A DNA stretch of 64,000 nucleotides from Campylobacter peloridis LMG 23910. GTDB taxonomy: Bacteria; Campylobacterota; Campylobacteria; Campylobacterales; Campylobacteraceae. The stretch covers positions 558,001 through 622,000 of the forward strand of contig NZ_CP007766.1 of the NCBI RefSeq assembly GCF_000816785.1. Direction: 5' to 3'. This document shows positions 9,040 through 21,036 of this stretch, piece by piece. Below the pieces are notes generated by a model, which worked only from the letters and a program-made list of their open reading frames with translations, had not been told where the DNA came from and made no database searches. Both the position numbers and the translations under genes were made by a program. The stretch's first letter is position 1; each line of letters begins with the position of its first letter.

Positions 9040-9992
9040 TGATTATTTTTAGTGAGTTTTTTCAAAACTGGATTGATAAATACTACTCACAAGCAGTAAG
9101 TGTTGGAAAAAATGGAGATTTTTACACTGCAATAAGCGTTGGAAATCTTTTTGGAGTATTGCTTGCTAATCATTTTTTAAAACTTATAGACAATAAAAAA
9201 CTAGCTTTACCCATAGATGTTGTTGAAATAGGAGCTAATGAAGGTTATTTAATGCTTGATTTTATACAAGCTTTGCATACGCTTAGGCCAAGTATTTTAA
9301 AACATATACAATGCCATATTATAGAACCTCATGAAAAATTAAGAAATTTACAAAAAGCATTATTTAAACAATACGATTTAGATATTAAAATTCATGATTC
9401 TTTAAAAAAATATCATTCTAATAACGCATTTTTTTATGCTAATGAGTTGTTTGATTGTTTTGCCTGCGAGCTTATAAAAGACGATACAATGGCTTATGTT
9501 GATGAAAATTTAAAGATTGTTTTTAAACCAGCAAATCAAAATATCATCAATCAATGTAAAAAATACAATATTTATAATTCTGAATTTTGTATAGCTTATG
9601 AACCTTTTTTGTTTGATTTAAAAAATTCTTGTAAAAATATCGTATTTGCTTGTTTTGATTATGCAAAAACACAAGAAAAACCTAGTATTAGGATGTATAA
9701 AAATCACCAAGTTTTTAATTTACTTGAAGAAAATTTAAGTGATTTTTTTGCTATGAGTGATATTACTTATAATGTAAATTTTAATCACCTTATACAGGTT
9801 TTAAAAGAAGAAAGTTTTGAAATTTTAGAATTTAAAAATCAAAACCAAGCTTTGATTGATTTTGGTTTAGAAGAAATTCTCAATCATGCCAAAAAAACTT
9901 ACCCACAAACTTATAAAAATTTTATCAACCAAAGTAAAAATTTAATGTTTAACTTTGGTGATAAATTTAAATTTTTAGAATTTAAGCTTTAA
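9039..9992 (+). CDS. MidA/NDUFAF7-type SAM-dependent methyltransferase
   Basis: 317 residues. It has the early FYTAISVGNLFGVLLANHF segment of the DUF185/MidA family, then a Rossmann SAM motif I VVEIGANEGYLMLDFIQAL near residue 62 and an FYANELFDCFACE segment near 145 (the NEL.D motif of this family). The mitochondrial relative NDUFAF7 methylates an arginine of a complex I subunit; whether bacterial members do the same is unproven. Shorter than NDUFAF7 (about 440). Its end overlaps the convergent ribBA gene by 11 bases. Confidence 0.7.
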   Translation: MIIFSEFFQNWIDKYYSQAVSVGKNGDFYTAISVGNLFGVLLANHFLKLIDNKKLALPIDVVEIGANEGYLMLDFIQALHTLRPSILKHIQCHIIEPHEKLRNLQKALFKQYDLDIKIHDSLKKYHSNNAFFYANELFDCFACELIKDDTMAYVDENLKIVFKPANQNIINQCKKYNIYNSEFCIAYEPFLFDLKNSCKNIVFACFDYAKTQEKPSIRMYKNHQVFNLLEENLSDFFAMSDITYNVNFNHLIQVLKEESFEILEFKNQNQALIDFGLEEILNHAKKTYPQTYKNFINQSKNLMFNFGDKFKFLEFKL

Positions 9993-11004
9993 AATCACTA
10001 CTTGTAATATCTAAGCCAAATCCTTTCAAACCTATGAATTCTTTATCTGTGTTTTGGCTTAAAAGTTTGATTTTTGAAATTTTTAAATATCTTAGTATTT
10101 GAGCGCCTATGCCATAATTTTTAAATTGAGTGTTTTCTTGTTTTTCATTTTTCATAAAAACTATCACACCGCCGTTTTTATTTAAAAATTCAATCTGTTT
10201 TAGTAGCTCATTAAATTTATCAGAAGTTAAAAGCTCAAAATCACTTCCACTAAGATAAAATTTCACATTTTGACTTTCTTTCATAGCACCAAAATAAAAT
10301 GCTATATGCTCGCTATTGTTGTGATCTTGAAAAATCATTTTTTTAGCACTAAAGCCAGCTAAAGAACTATGCTCTTCTTTTACAAGTTTAATTAAGCTTT
10401 CATTTTTTAAGCGATATTCTATTAAATCAGAAATGGTAATCATATTTATATTGTGTTTTTGGCAAAATTCTATTAAATCACTTCTTCTTGCCATGTCGCC
10501 ATTGTCTTTTACTATTTCACATATCACGCATGCTTCTTTTAAACCAGCCAAACGGCACAAATCCACAGTTCCTTCTGTATGCCCTGTCCTTTCTAACACC
10601 CCACCTTTTTTAGCAATAAGCGGATTTATATGCCCAGGACGCACAAAATCATCTGCTGTAGCTTCATCTTGTGCAAAAATTTGAATCGTCATGTTTCTTT
10701 CATATGCACTAACTCCTGTAGTAGCTTTTTTGGCATCAACTGTTATAGTGAAAGCTGTTTCGTGATTAGAGGTATTTTTAGGAACCATTAAAGCAAGATC
10801 AAATTTTTTAGCCAAAATTTCACTAAGTGCTACACATACTACACCTTTTGCGTGTGTAATGGTAAAATTGATTTTTTCTTGAGAACTAAATTGTGCAGGA
10901 AAAATCAAATCTCCTTCATTTTCTCTATCTTCAGCATCTACCATTACTAGCATTTTTCCTTCTTTTATTTCTTTTATTGCTTGTTCTATACTGATAAAAC
11001 CCAT
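9982..11004 (-). CDS. ribBA: RibBA: DHBP synthase with degenerate GTP cyclohydrolase II domain
   Basis: 340 residues. The N-terminal 200 are a full 3,4-dihydroxy-2-butanone-4-phosphate synthase: DAEDRENEGDL near residue 24, THAKGVVCVAL near 50, RPGHINPL near 122, RTGHTEG near 138. It makes the four-carbon riboflavin precursor from ribulose-5-phosphate. The C-terminal 140 keep a GTP cyclohydrolase II scaffold (YGIGAQILRYLKI, GFGLDI) but lack the CLTGD and CDCG zinc cysteines, so this half should be catalytically dead and a separate RibA is expected elsewhere. Convergent with the MidA-like gene; no riboswitch is evident upstream. Confidence 0.9.
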   Translation of the reverse strand: MGFISIEQAIKEIKEGKMLVMVDAEDRENEGDLIFPAQFSSQEKINFTITHAKGVVCVALSEILAKKFDLALMVPKNTSNHETAFTITVDAKKATTGVSAYERNMTIQIFAQDEATADDFVRPGHINPLIAKKGGVLERTGHTEGTVDLCRLAGLKEACVICEIVKDNGDMARRSDLIEFCQKHNINMITISDLIEYRLKNESLIKLVKEEHSSLAGFSAKKMIFQDHNNSEHIAFYFGAMKESQNVKFYLSGSDFELLTSDKFNELLKQIEFLNKNGGVIVFMKNEKQENTQFKNYGIGAQILRYLKISKIKLLSQNTDKEFIGLKGFGLDITSSDFKA

Positions 11005-11051
11005 AAATAATAATCCTTTTTAGTATTTTTAAAATATTATATAAAATTTTC

Positions 11052-11080
11052 TTGACAATAATATTAAAATAATATATAAT
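11052..11080 (+). promoter_or_regulatory. Perfect sigma-70 promoter for tRNA-Gln/tRNA-fMet
   Basis: TTGACA at 11052-11057 and TATAAT at 11075-11080, separated by exactly 17 bases; predicted start near 11087, 12 bases before tRNA-Gln. A full -35 consensus is unusual in this genus, whose promoters generally rely on the -10 box and A/T periodicity. Confidence 0.8.
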
Positions 11081-11098
11081 ATCGTTTCTTTTTTGCAT

Positions 11099-11173
11099 TG
11101 GGGTATCGCCAAGCGGTAAGGCAACAGGTTTTGGTCCTGTCATTCAGGGGTTCGAATCCCTTTACCCCATCCA
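11099..11173 (+). tRNA. tRNA-Gln (anticodon UUG)
   Basis: A 75-nt cloverleaf with acceptor stem TGGGGTA/TACCCCA, anticodon stem ACAGG/CCTGT with loop TTTTGGT (anticodon TTG), T-arm GGTTCGAATCC, and encoded CCA. Followed after 13 bases by initiator tRNA; both are probably cut from one transcript. Confidence 0.96.
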
Positions 11174-11186
11174 CATTATATGATGC

Positions 11187-11262
11187 CGCGAAGTAGAGCA
11201 GTGGTTAGCTCGTCGGGCTCATAACCCGAAGGTCGGGAGTTCAAATCTCCCCTTCGCAACCA
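11187..11262 (+). tRNA. Initiator tRNA-fMet (anticodon CAU)
   Basis: Loop CTCATAA gives anticodon CAT. Two initiator hallmarks are visible: the first base pair is mismatched (C1 against A72), and the anticodon stem ends in three consecutive G-C pairs (GGG/CCC). CCA is encoded. Hence this is the formyl-methionine initiator rather than an elongator Met. Confidence 0.95.
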
Positions 11263-11363
11263 TATCCCTATTATTTTTTTGCTTTTTGTGATTTTTAATA
11301 CATTTTTAATTTTTAGTTATTTTTTTAAATTAAATTCCATTAACTTAAGTATTTTTTTATAAA

Positions 11364-11369
11364 TATAAT
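11364..11369 (+). promoter_or_regulatory. Putative -10 box of the haemagglutinin-like gene
   Basis: TATAAT 39 bases before the ATG at 11408, predicted start near 11376; RBS AAAGGA lies at about 11396-11401. No clear -35. Confidence 0.45.
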
Positions 11370-11407
11370 ATTAACATACATAAATTTTTTCATACAAAGG
11401 ATTTATT

Positions 11408-14209
11408 ATGGTAGTATTTTCTCCACGGGGGGGGGGATCGAATAATTTTGATTTAACTCCTTCTAAAAAACTAACTAATCACATCTTACTTTCAAGTATA
11501 GTTGCTTCATTGCTTTTCTCACCTTTAGCAGCAATTAGTCCTAATGCCTTACCAAGTGGTGGTAAATTTACTCATGGCACAAGTGGTAGTATAAATATAA
11601 ATGGTAATAATATGCATATTACTGGAACTACTTCAAATAAAAATCATATTATCCAATGGGGTGGTGGTTTTAATATAGGCAAAGACGCACAAGTAAATTT
11701 TACTACGAATAAACATAATTATCTAAACATAGCTCATGGAACAAATAAATCTACCATAGCAGGTATATTAAACGCAAAAGATAATAATGTATTTTTAATC
11801 AATCCTAATGGAGTAATCATTACTAAAACAGGTAATATCAATGCTAATCGCTTTGTAGCTTCTACTTCATCGATGAGTAATGAGGATATGAATAAATTTG
11901 CAAAGCTAAATGAAAATCAAGCTGGAAATTTCTCTCCTGTATTTAAACCACAAAAAGCAGGTAGCGTAGTAAATATGGGTAATATCAATGCAAACGATGT
12001 ATTGCTTATAGGACATAAGGTAGATATACAAGGTGGTAAATTAGGCAATACTAGTTCCAAAACACACTTAGTAGGCAATTATGTATATATAGACGCAGAT
12101 AGTGTTAAATTAAATTCTAATAACATCAATGTAACAGCTATAAAAGATGGCTATATACAAAGACAAATGATAAATTTTGCAAAAGATAATTATAAATTTG
12201 GTAATAATGTGAATATAAATAATACAAATTATACAGAAACTGATGGTGAAACACATCATGGAAGTTCTAATTTCAAAAAAGCTCTAACCATAGGCAATAT
12301 GGGTAATGAAAAAGCTAATGCTATAGAATGGTGGCATTTTGCTAAAGGTTGGAATGAAAATTTAAATGAAACTAGAAGTATAGATGAATTTAGGTTAGTG
12401 GGTAATATCGATTTTGATAATAAACCAATGGATCCGGTAGCATATGATTATAAAAATGCTTTTAATAAAACTTTTGATGGAAATGGTTATACATTGAGTA
12501 ATTTACTAATTAATACTAATAAGGATTATGGAATTGGTTTGTTTGGAGTTGTAAGAAAAGCTAATATAGGAAATTTAAATATAAATACAATAAATTTTGA
12601 TTATACAAATGGAATTCCTAGTCATATAGGAACCATAGCAAATTCAATTACTGATTCTAGTTTTTATAATATAAATATCTCAAATATTGGCGATTTGTTA
12701 GCTACTGGTGGGAATGCTATAGCTGTTGGTGGATTTGCAGGAATGATATGGTCTGGTAGTTTTAAAAATATAAGTATAAAAAATATAAAAAGTATGAAGG
12801 TATATAGTGATGAAAAAGATTTGTATACAGCTTGGATTGGTGGTTTTGCAGGTACAACAGGTATACCTGGCTATGAAAGTGGTAAACCACAAGCTGAGCC
12901 TAGTTTTTTTGAAAATATAACAATAAGTGGTATAGGAAATAATGTTTATGCAATACTTGTTAATGGTGAATATTATAGAAGTCATGCCAGTATTGGTGGA
13001 TTTATTGGTGCAAAATATGATGATAGTTATATAAAAAATGTATCTATATTTTTTGATAAAAATTATCAAGTAAATGCTGAAGGATTTGTTTCTCATCATA
13101 TTGGTAAATTATATGGTTACAATGTATCTGGTTATTTAGAATTTGATAATGTCCACATCTACCACCATGAAAATGATTTAGCCAATGCAATAGCTGATAA
13201 AAACTATTGGGGAAATACTAATGATAAAATTCAAATTCACACTTACACAGATAAAACCCAAGCAAATGCATATAAAGACTTTTTGTCTAGAGTAAATATA
13301 ATTAATAGCGATGTTATCTTAACAAGTGATGATTTACATCAAGATATCATACAAGGTATTATCGATAGTATAAGAAATGAAAAATATACTATTGATATTA
13401 AAAACTTATATAGTTTAATACAAGCTTTTAAAGGATTAAACAAAGATTCTAATGAAAATGAAATTAAAACTATAGTAAAAACACATTTGGGTATAAAAGA
13501 TGATGATAAAGCTTTAAGTATAGCTCAAAGTATTAGCTTTTTATTGCATTATAATGAAATTAATTTTAACAACAAACTAGACAAAACAGCATTAGAGCTT
13601 TACAATAATCAAATCAAACCTAATGTTTTTAATACTTTAGAAATCATTACTTATTTAGATACCAATAAAAACAATATCATAGCACAGCTACAACAATATG
13701 AAAGCATAAAAAATGATTTTAAAATTAAAGAACAAGCTTATTTTAAAGCCCAAGCTGAATTTAATAAACTTTTAGATTTAGTCAATAAAGGTAAGCTAAA
13801 TTATAATGATCCTAAATTTACTCAAGCATTTGATAATTGGACTAAAGCATATAATGCTTATAATAGCTTATCTAATGATATAGGTGAGTTAAATTCTAAA
13901 GTAAATCAATACACTCAATATATCAATACAACATTAGGATATAAACAATTTGCTTTTGTTAAATTTGATAATATCATTAAAACAGATTTAACCAAACCTA
14001 TTCTTCCTGATATAGATAATTCTTTAGGTGGTGATAAACAACCTGTATTTGAACAAACTGCTTCACTTAATTTAATAGGCGATAATGCCATAGAAGAAGA
14101 GGAAGAAAAAAAAGAAATAGAAGAAACAGCACTAACTCAAAGAGCTAGAACTTGTATAGTAAGTGATAATTTTAAAACTATGAATCCTTGCGTGGTAGAA
14201 AGTTATTAA
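11408..14209 (+). CDS. Phase-variable filamentous-haemagglutinin (TpsA)-type exoprotein
   Basis: 933 residues. Ten consecutive G (11427-11436, codons 7-10) lie between the ATG and the signal sequence; with ten G the frame is open. Nine G reaches TAA within about six codons and eleven G reaches TAA two codons after the tract, so this is an ON-state contingency gene. Residues 20-48 form an extended signal peptide ending near SPLAAIS. Residues about 50-220 form a two-partner-secretion domain (GGFNIGKDAQVNF, VFLINPNGVIITKTG, ANRFVAST). A repeat-poor beta-rich region with GLUG-like glycine segments (GNGYTLSNLLI) follows, then a helical coiled region (about 640-860), and an acidic EEEEEKKE tail with a CysX12Cys end. 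Likely secreted adhesin or cytolysin-like protein; no TpsB partner in the window. Confidence 0.82.
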   Translation: MVVFSPRGGGSNNFDLTPSKKLTNHILLSSIVASLLFSPLAAISPNALPSGGKFTHGTSGSININGNNMHITGTTSNKNHIIQWGGGFNIGKDAQVNFTTNKHNYLNIAHGTNKSTIAGILNAKDNNVFLINPNGVIITKTGNINANRFVASTSSMSNEDMNKFAKLNENQAGNFSPVFKPQKAGSVVNMGNINANDVLLIGHKVDIQGGKLGNTSSKTHLVGNYVYIDADSVKLNSNNINVTAIKDGYIQRQMINFAKDNYKFGNNVNINNTNYTETDGETHHGSSNFKKALTIGNMGNEKANAIEWWHFAKGWNENLNETRSIDEFRLVGNIDFDNKPMDPVAYDYKNAFNKTFDGNGYTLSNLLINTNKDYGIGLFGVVRKANIGNLNINTINFDYTNGIPSHIGTIANSITDSSFYNINISNIGDLLATGGNAIAVGGFAGMIWSGSFKNISIKNIKSMKVYSDEKDLYTAWIGGFAGTTGIPGYESGKPQAEPSFFENITISGIGNNVYAILVNGEYYRSHASIGGFIGAKYDDSYIKNVSIFFDKNYQVNAEGFVSHHIGKLYGYNVSGYLEFDNVHIYHHENDLANAIADKNYWGNTNDKIQIHTYTDKTQANAYKDFLSRVNIINSDVILTSDDLHQDIIQGIIDSIRNEKYTIDIKNLYSLIQAFKGLNKDSNENEIKTIVKTHLGIKDDDKALSIAQSISFLLHYNEINFNNKLDKTALELYNNQIKPNVFNTLEIITYLDTNKNNIIAQLQQYESIKNDFKIKEQAYFKAQAEFNKLLDLVNKGKLNYNDPKFTQAFDNWTKAYNAYNSLSNDIGELNSKVNQYTQYINTTLGYKQFAFVKFDNIIKTDLTKPILPDIDNSLGGDKQPVFEQTASLNLIGDNAIEEEEEKKEIEETALTQRARTCIVSDNFKTMNPCVVESY

Positions 14210-14213
14210 AACT

Positions 14214-14238
14214 CTACACTGCTAATTTAGCAGTGTAG
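14214..14238 (+). terminator. Hairpin after the haemagglutinin-like gene
   Basis: Perfect 11-bp inverted repeat (14214-14224 with 14228-14238) with a three-base loop, five bases after the stop codon, followed by a T-containing tail. Typical intrinsic terminator; it should isolate the phase-variable gene from the rRNA operon. Confidence 0.75.
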
Positions 14239-14350
14239 ATTATACAAAGTGTTTTTCTTATTAATTTATTAAAATAAATACAAAAACTATCAACTAACCC
14301 AATTAATTCTAATACAATCTTTGCTTAATATAAAAACATACAAAAATATA

Positions 14351-14520
14351 AAAGAATATAAAAGAATATAAAAGAATATAAAAGAATATAAAAGAATATA
14401 AAAGAATATAAAAGAATATAAAAGAATATAAAAGAATATAAAAGAATATAAAAGAATATAAAAGAATATAAAAGAATATAAAAGAATATAAAAGAATATA
14501 AAAGAATATAAAAGAATATT
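14351..14520. repeat. Tandem 10-bp repeat, 17 copies, phased A-tracts
   Basis: Unit AAAGAATATA repeated 16 times without a mismatch plus a last copy ending in T. Each unit carries an A4 tract, so A-tracts recur every 10 bp, close to one helical turn, which predicts strong intrinsic curvature. The array stops 24 bp upstream of the TATAAT box inferred for the rRNA operon, covering roughly -37 to -206. Copy number is probably variable between strains. Confidence 0.95.
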
Positions 14521-14544
14521 AATAATACTTTAAGCTTATATAGC

Positions 14545-14550
14545 TATAAT
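14545..14550 (+). promoter_or_regulatory. Putative rRNA operon promoter -10 box
   Basis: TATAAT, predicted start near 14557, about 230 bases before mature 16S. No -35 consensus (ATAATA at the expected site); the A-tract array immediately upstream could act as an UP element. A 9-bp hairpin (14554-14562 with 14570-14578) would lie at the very start of the transcript. Confidence 0.55.
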
Positions 14551-14609
14551 TTCATTTCCTTTTTTATTGAAAGGAAATTAAAAATAAAACTTTTTGTTTT
14601 AATTTTTTA

Positions 14610-14620
14610 TGTTCTTTAAA
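14610..14620 (+). promoter_or_regulatory. boxA-like antitermination site in the rRNA leader
   Basis: TGTTCTTTAAA resembles the NusB/NusE boxA TGCTCTTTAAC and sits in the leader between promoter and the 16S processing stem. Similar motifs occur at 14705-14715 (TTGTCTTTAAC, inside a 9-bp hairpin) and in the spacer at 16904-16914 (TTTTCTTTAAC). Confidence 0.5.
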
Positions 14621-14651
14621 ATATTAATATTGTTAATCAAATCTTATTAGT

Positions 14652-14669
14652 CAATCTTTGAAATCTAAA
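14652..14669 (+). other. 5' arm of the pre-16S processing stem
   Basis: These 18 bases are the exact reverse complement of 16361-16378, just after 16S. In the transcript they enclose 16S rRNA in a long helix, the expected RNase III substrate; pairing can extend about four more base pairs with one G-U. Confidence 0.85.
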
Positions 14670-14786
14670 TAAGTGATCGATTGAGCCAGATAGTTAAAGC
14701 TTAATTGTCTTTAACTATAAAAACAAATATAAACTTTTTTCTTTGATGAAAAAGATTAAACTTTTCAATCAATATAATTTTTAATT

Positions 14787-16300
<1,514 letters not shown>

Positions 16301-16360
16301 TAGAGTACTAAAGTAATAAGTCTCACAACTATTACTTCATATATAACTCAATCATCCTTG

Positions 16361-16378
16361 TTTAGATTTCAAAGATTG
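16361..16378 (+). other. 3' arm of the pre-16S processing stem
   Basis: Exact reverse complement of 14652-14669; see that entry. Located about 60 bases after 16S and before tRNA-Ala. Confidence 0.85.
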
Positions 16379-16395
16379 ATGAAAAAGCTAATTTT

Positions 16396-16471
16396 GGGGA
16401 ATTAGCTCAGCTGGGAGAGCGCCTGCTTTGCACGCAGGAGGTCAGCGGTTCGATCCCGCTATTCTCCACCA
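16396..16471 (+). tRNA. tRNA-Ala (anticodon UGC)
   Basis: A 76-nt cloverleaf in the 16S-23S spacer: acceptor GGGGAAT/ATTCTCC, anticodon stem CCTGC/GCAGG with loop TTTGCAC (anticodon TGC), T-arm GGTTCGATCCC, encoded CCA. Confidence 0.97.
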
Positions 16472-16478
16472 TTATTAA

Positions 16479-16555
16479 GGGCCTATAGCTCAGCTGGTTA
16501 GAGTGCACCCCTGATAAGGGTGAGGTCACAAGTTCAAGTCTTGTTAGGCCCACCA
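16479..16555 (+). tRNA. tRNA-Ile (anticodon GAU)
   Basis: A 77-nt cloverleaf, seven bases after tRNA-Ala: acceptor GGGCCTA/TAGGCCC, loop CTGATAA (anticodon GAT), T-arm AGTTCAAGTCT, encoded CCA. The Ala-Ile order is the usual one in Campylobacter rRNA operons. Confidence 0.97.
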
Positions 16556-17068
16556 TGTAAAAAAGATTTGAAAAACATATAAGCATTTATAAGTTTTAAA
16601 ACTTAAAGCAAGTATATAAAAACATATAAATTAAAGACTTACTACTTTATTTATATTTTTAAATTATTTAAACTCTTTATATATACTTGCTTTAGGTTTT
16701 AAGACCTAAGCTAAATAAAATAATAAAATTGATTAATTTAAAACAAGATTTGTAAAAGTTTTTTCATATGCTTTTATAAAACTTATACTTTATAGATTTT
16801 ATTGCTTTATTTAATGTTATTTAAATTATCATTGTTAAGAGTCACAAGCAAGTTTAATAAAAACAATTTTACAGGACTTGTTAAAGGATAAAACCTAACT
16901 ATCTTTTCTTTAACCTCTAGTTGAAGATAAGTTTTAAACTCACGACTTAATAAAACTAATATTTTAGTTTGCCTTAAGTGTTTAAATGCTTTCCGTCTTA
17001 AGATAGTAAAGTCTTATCATTAAAAACTTTAACAAGGAAGTGATGCGTTTTAGAATAAAAGGTAAAAA
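16556..17068 (+). other. tRNA-Ile to 23S spacer with processing structures
   Basis: 513 AT-rich bases with no gene. It holds a 20-bp hairpin with one G-U pair (16599-16618 with 16680-16699, 61-base loop), a boxA-like motif at 16904-16914, and the 5' arm of the 23S processing stem at 17022-17046. Nothing else is recognisable. Confidence 0.7.
17022..17046 (+). other. 5' arm of the pre-23S processing stem
   Basis: Pairs over 25 positions (one G-U) with 19985-20009 just after 23S, bringing both ends of 23S together for RNase III cleavage. Confidence 0.85.
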
Positions 17069-19976
<2,908 letters not shown>

Positions 19977-19984
19977 TTTTATAA

Positions 19985-20009
19985 GCATCACTTCCTTGTT
20001 AAGGTTTTT
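19985..20009 (+). other. 3' arm of the pre-23S processing stem
   Basis: Reverse complement, with one G-U, of 17022-17046. A second hairpin follows (20051-20058 with 20091-20098, inner arms 20063-20072 and 20077-20086) and runs into the 5' end of 5S, a likely 5S maturation site. Confidence 0.85.
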
Positions 20010-20095
20010 AAAATCTTAAAAGGTAAAAAAGTTTTTTAAACTTGCTCTTAACATTGTTTTTTAAGTATTCTTAATAAAGAATATTTAAATAACAA

Positions 20096-20214
20096 TGTCC
20101 GTGATTATACAGATGTGGAGACGCCTTGTCCCATCCCGAACCAAGAAGCTAAGCACATCGTGGGTGATGATACTACGCCTTACTGGCAGGGGGAAAGTAG
20201 CTCATTGCGGACTT
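20096..20214 (+). rRNA. rrf: 5S ribosomal RNA
   Basis: About 119 nt. Terminal helix TGTCCG/CGGACT, loop A/B segment CCCATCCCGAACC, and the 3' half with GGGAAAGTAG are recognisable 5S features. Third and last rRNA of the operon; ends are approximate. Confidence 0.9.
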
Positions 20215-21036
20215 GTTAATTCTTATTATTCTTACTTTATATATAATCCTATGTTTATTTTTATTGTTAGTTATTAAAATTATTTAGTTATTTATTGGTT
20301 TAACTTTTAAATTAGTTTATTTTTTAATTGATTGTTTTATTTTTTTAAATTTTTATGGTTTTTAATTTATTCTGTTTTTTATTTTTTTAGTTTTATTATT
20401 TTATTTCTTCTGGTTGTTTTAATTTTTCGGTTTTAAAATACTTATAATAAATTTGGTAAATTTGGTTTTTATTTTTTAATTGGGATGATTTTTAGGTTTT
20501 ATTATTTTATTTTTTTATTTAATTATATTCTTTTTTAGTTTTTTAATTTATTTTTATTCTTTATTTTTTATGGATTGTGTTGAGAGATTTTTATAGTTTA
20601 TTTAATAAAAAGCTAGCTTAGAGTATTTAGCTAGCAATATTATGTTTGTGTATGATTTATGGTGTGATAGTGTGTATATCTTTAAGATATTCAAAATGCT
20701 TAAGTTTAATGTATTTTTCTTTATTTCCTATTATAAAAATAGCTATTTTTTAGTGTTAGATTTAGTTTTAGGTTTTTATTGTTTAGCTTGTAAAATAAAT
20801 TATTTTAGTGTTAGAGTGGATAAAGTATTGGTATAGAGATTTATTTTTTACAAAAGAGTGTTTGTAAGTGAGTTTGAGTGAGAAATAGTTTTTAGTTTAA
20901 TCTTATGGGTTTAGATTGTTTGTTTTAGGTATGGTTGGGTTGGGGTGATGAGGATAATTAATTAAAAGATGTGATTTGGATTTGGTATGTGTTTGTTTTG
21001 GTTTTTTATAATTTTAAAAATTTATTTGGAGGATAA
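20215..21036. other. Non-coding, cytosine-poor T/G-rich flank of the rRNA operon
   Basis: About 820 bases without a convincing gene. The plus strand is dominated by T with some G and A and very little C. An inverted repeat (20612-20618 with 20629-20635, GCTAGCT/AGCTAGC) might end rRNA transcription. A short open frame at 20642-20836 has no RBS and a composition set by the T-rich background. The last bases hold the GGAGG ribosome site of the next gene. Confidence 0.75.

Noticed and set aside
10900-11098. FMN riboswitch before ribBA
   Set aside because: The spacer is short and dominated by the tRNA promoter on the other strand; no FMN-aptamer-like conserved segments seen.
12698-13099. 133-codon frame antisense to the haemagglutinin-like gene
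   Set aside because: Very rich in I, T, Y and C as expected from the reverse of a glycine/asparagine coding strand; no ribosome site.
14351-14520. Regular repeat array that could be taken for a CRISPR
   Set aside because: Units are 10 bp with no spacers; it is a simple tandem repeat, and no cas genes are present.
20095-20277. 60-codon open frame
   Set aside because: Overlaps 5S rRNA for most of its length.
20642-20836. 64-codon open frame after the rRNA operon
   Set aside because: No ribosome site, and residues (F, Y, V, L) simply mirror the T-rich, C-poor background.
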